From the NCBI RefSeq assembly GCF_005403045.1, contig NZ_BJCL01000003.1:434001-498000 (forward strand): 64,000 nucleotides of DNA. Reading direction: 5' to 3'. Below the pieces are notes generated by a model. The model saw only the letters and a list, made by a program, of their open reading frames with translations. It was not told the origin of the DNA and did not search any database. This stretch comes from Pseudaquabacterium pictum (GTDB taxonomy: Bacteria; Pseudomonadota; Gammaproteobacteria; Burkholderiales; Burkholderiaceae_C). Position numbers and translations under genes: made by a program. This document shows, one piece after another, positions 63,745 to 64,000 of the stretch (positions are counted from its first letter, which is position 1; every line of letters begins with the position of its first letter).

Positions 63745-64000
63745 ATGAGCCCGACGCAGGATTCCTTGTTCTCACCGCCCGAGCCGCCTGCCACCGTGGC
63801 GCCCGTCTTGTCCGGCCAGGCACCGCTGGCCGAGCGGCTGCGGCCGCAGACCCTGGCCGACGTGATCGGTCAGTCCCACCTGCTCGGCGCGGGCAAGCCG
63901 CTGCGCGTGGCGTTCGAGTCGGGCCGCATCCGCTCGATGATCCTGTGGGGCCCACCCGGTGTCGGCAAGACCACGCTGGCGCGGCTGGTGGCCACCGCGG
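63745..64000 (+). CDS. rarA: Replication-associated recombination protein A, 3' end cut
   Basis: Only the first 85 codons are present: [36 protein letters not shown], and Walker [17 protein letters not shown]. This is the RarA/MgsA clamp-loader-like AAA+ ATPase acting at stalled forks. It diverges from the PepSY gene across 99 nt. In many proteobacteria it directly follows lolA and precedes serS; here about 10.8 kb separates it from lolA. Confidence 0.93.
   Translation, partial: MSPTQDSLFSPPEPPATVAPVLSGQAPLAERLRPQTLADVIGQSHLLGAGKPLRVAFESGRIRSMILWGPPGVGKTTLARLVATA

Overview
The window reads as chromosomal DNA of a high-GC betaproteobacterium, most likely Burkholderiales of the Rubrivivax/Leptothrix/Ideonella kind. 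The basis is very strong G/C preference at third codon positions, a trxB - (Crp) - ftsK - lolA order, an MdlAB-type exporter, a DUF3149 micro-protein and PEP-CTERM proteins. I see no rRNA, tRNA, CRISPR array, insertion sequence or prophage.

1-14.3 kb: a carbohydrate region. After a truncated ankyrin-repeat gene and a Bug-type binding protein comes what looks like a complete beta-1,4-galactan locus. It has a LacI regulator, GH42 and GH35 beta-galactosidases, a MalK/E/F/G-like importer and a secreted GH53 endo-galactanase. Three copies of a TTAA-N-CG-N-TTAA palindrome sit at the predicted transcription starts of its three units, so one LacI protein probably controls the whole pathway.

14.4-18.3 kb: a serine/threonine dehydratase, an S10 serine carboxypeptidase and a 6-phosphofructokinase in tight series, then a gene-poor stretch ending in a strong terminator.

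18.3-22.3 kb: a four-gene secretion operon: an Ig-like protein, a PD40 propeller, a dockerin-bearing propeller and a cohesin-like PEP-CTERM protein.

22.5-33.8 kb: small metabolic genes, a PAS-GGDEF cyclase, a heterodimeric MdlAB exporter, and a deoxyribosyltransferase-like/TPR/TRAFs-binding/SLOG protein of the class linked to NAD or nucleotide signalling and prokaryotic immunity. An SDR, a flavin reductase and a pseudouridine synthase follow.

33.9-49 kb: a Spy-like lipoprotein with a two-component system; a DUF3047 lipoprotein; RsgA; a membrane GGDEF protein; TrpS, PurN and an RsmB-like methyltransferase; a desaturase; a secreted subtilase; the ribosomal proteins L33 and L28; and TrxB.

49-64 kb: crp - ftsK - lolA, then a roughly 10.8 kb block before the truncated rarA at the right edge. 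The block holds a two-partner secretion pair whose exoprotein carries ten tandem 76-residue MBG repeats, an outer-membrane barrel, an orphan CheW, a cytochrome b and a PepSY protein. lolA and rarA are neighbours in many proteobacteria, so this block looks like an accessory insertion.
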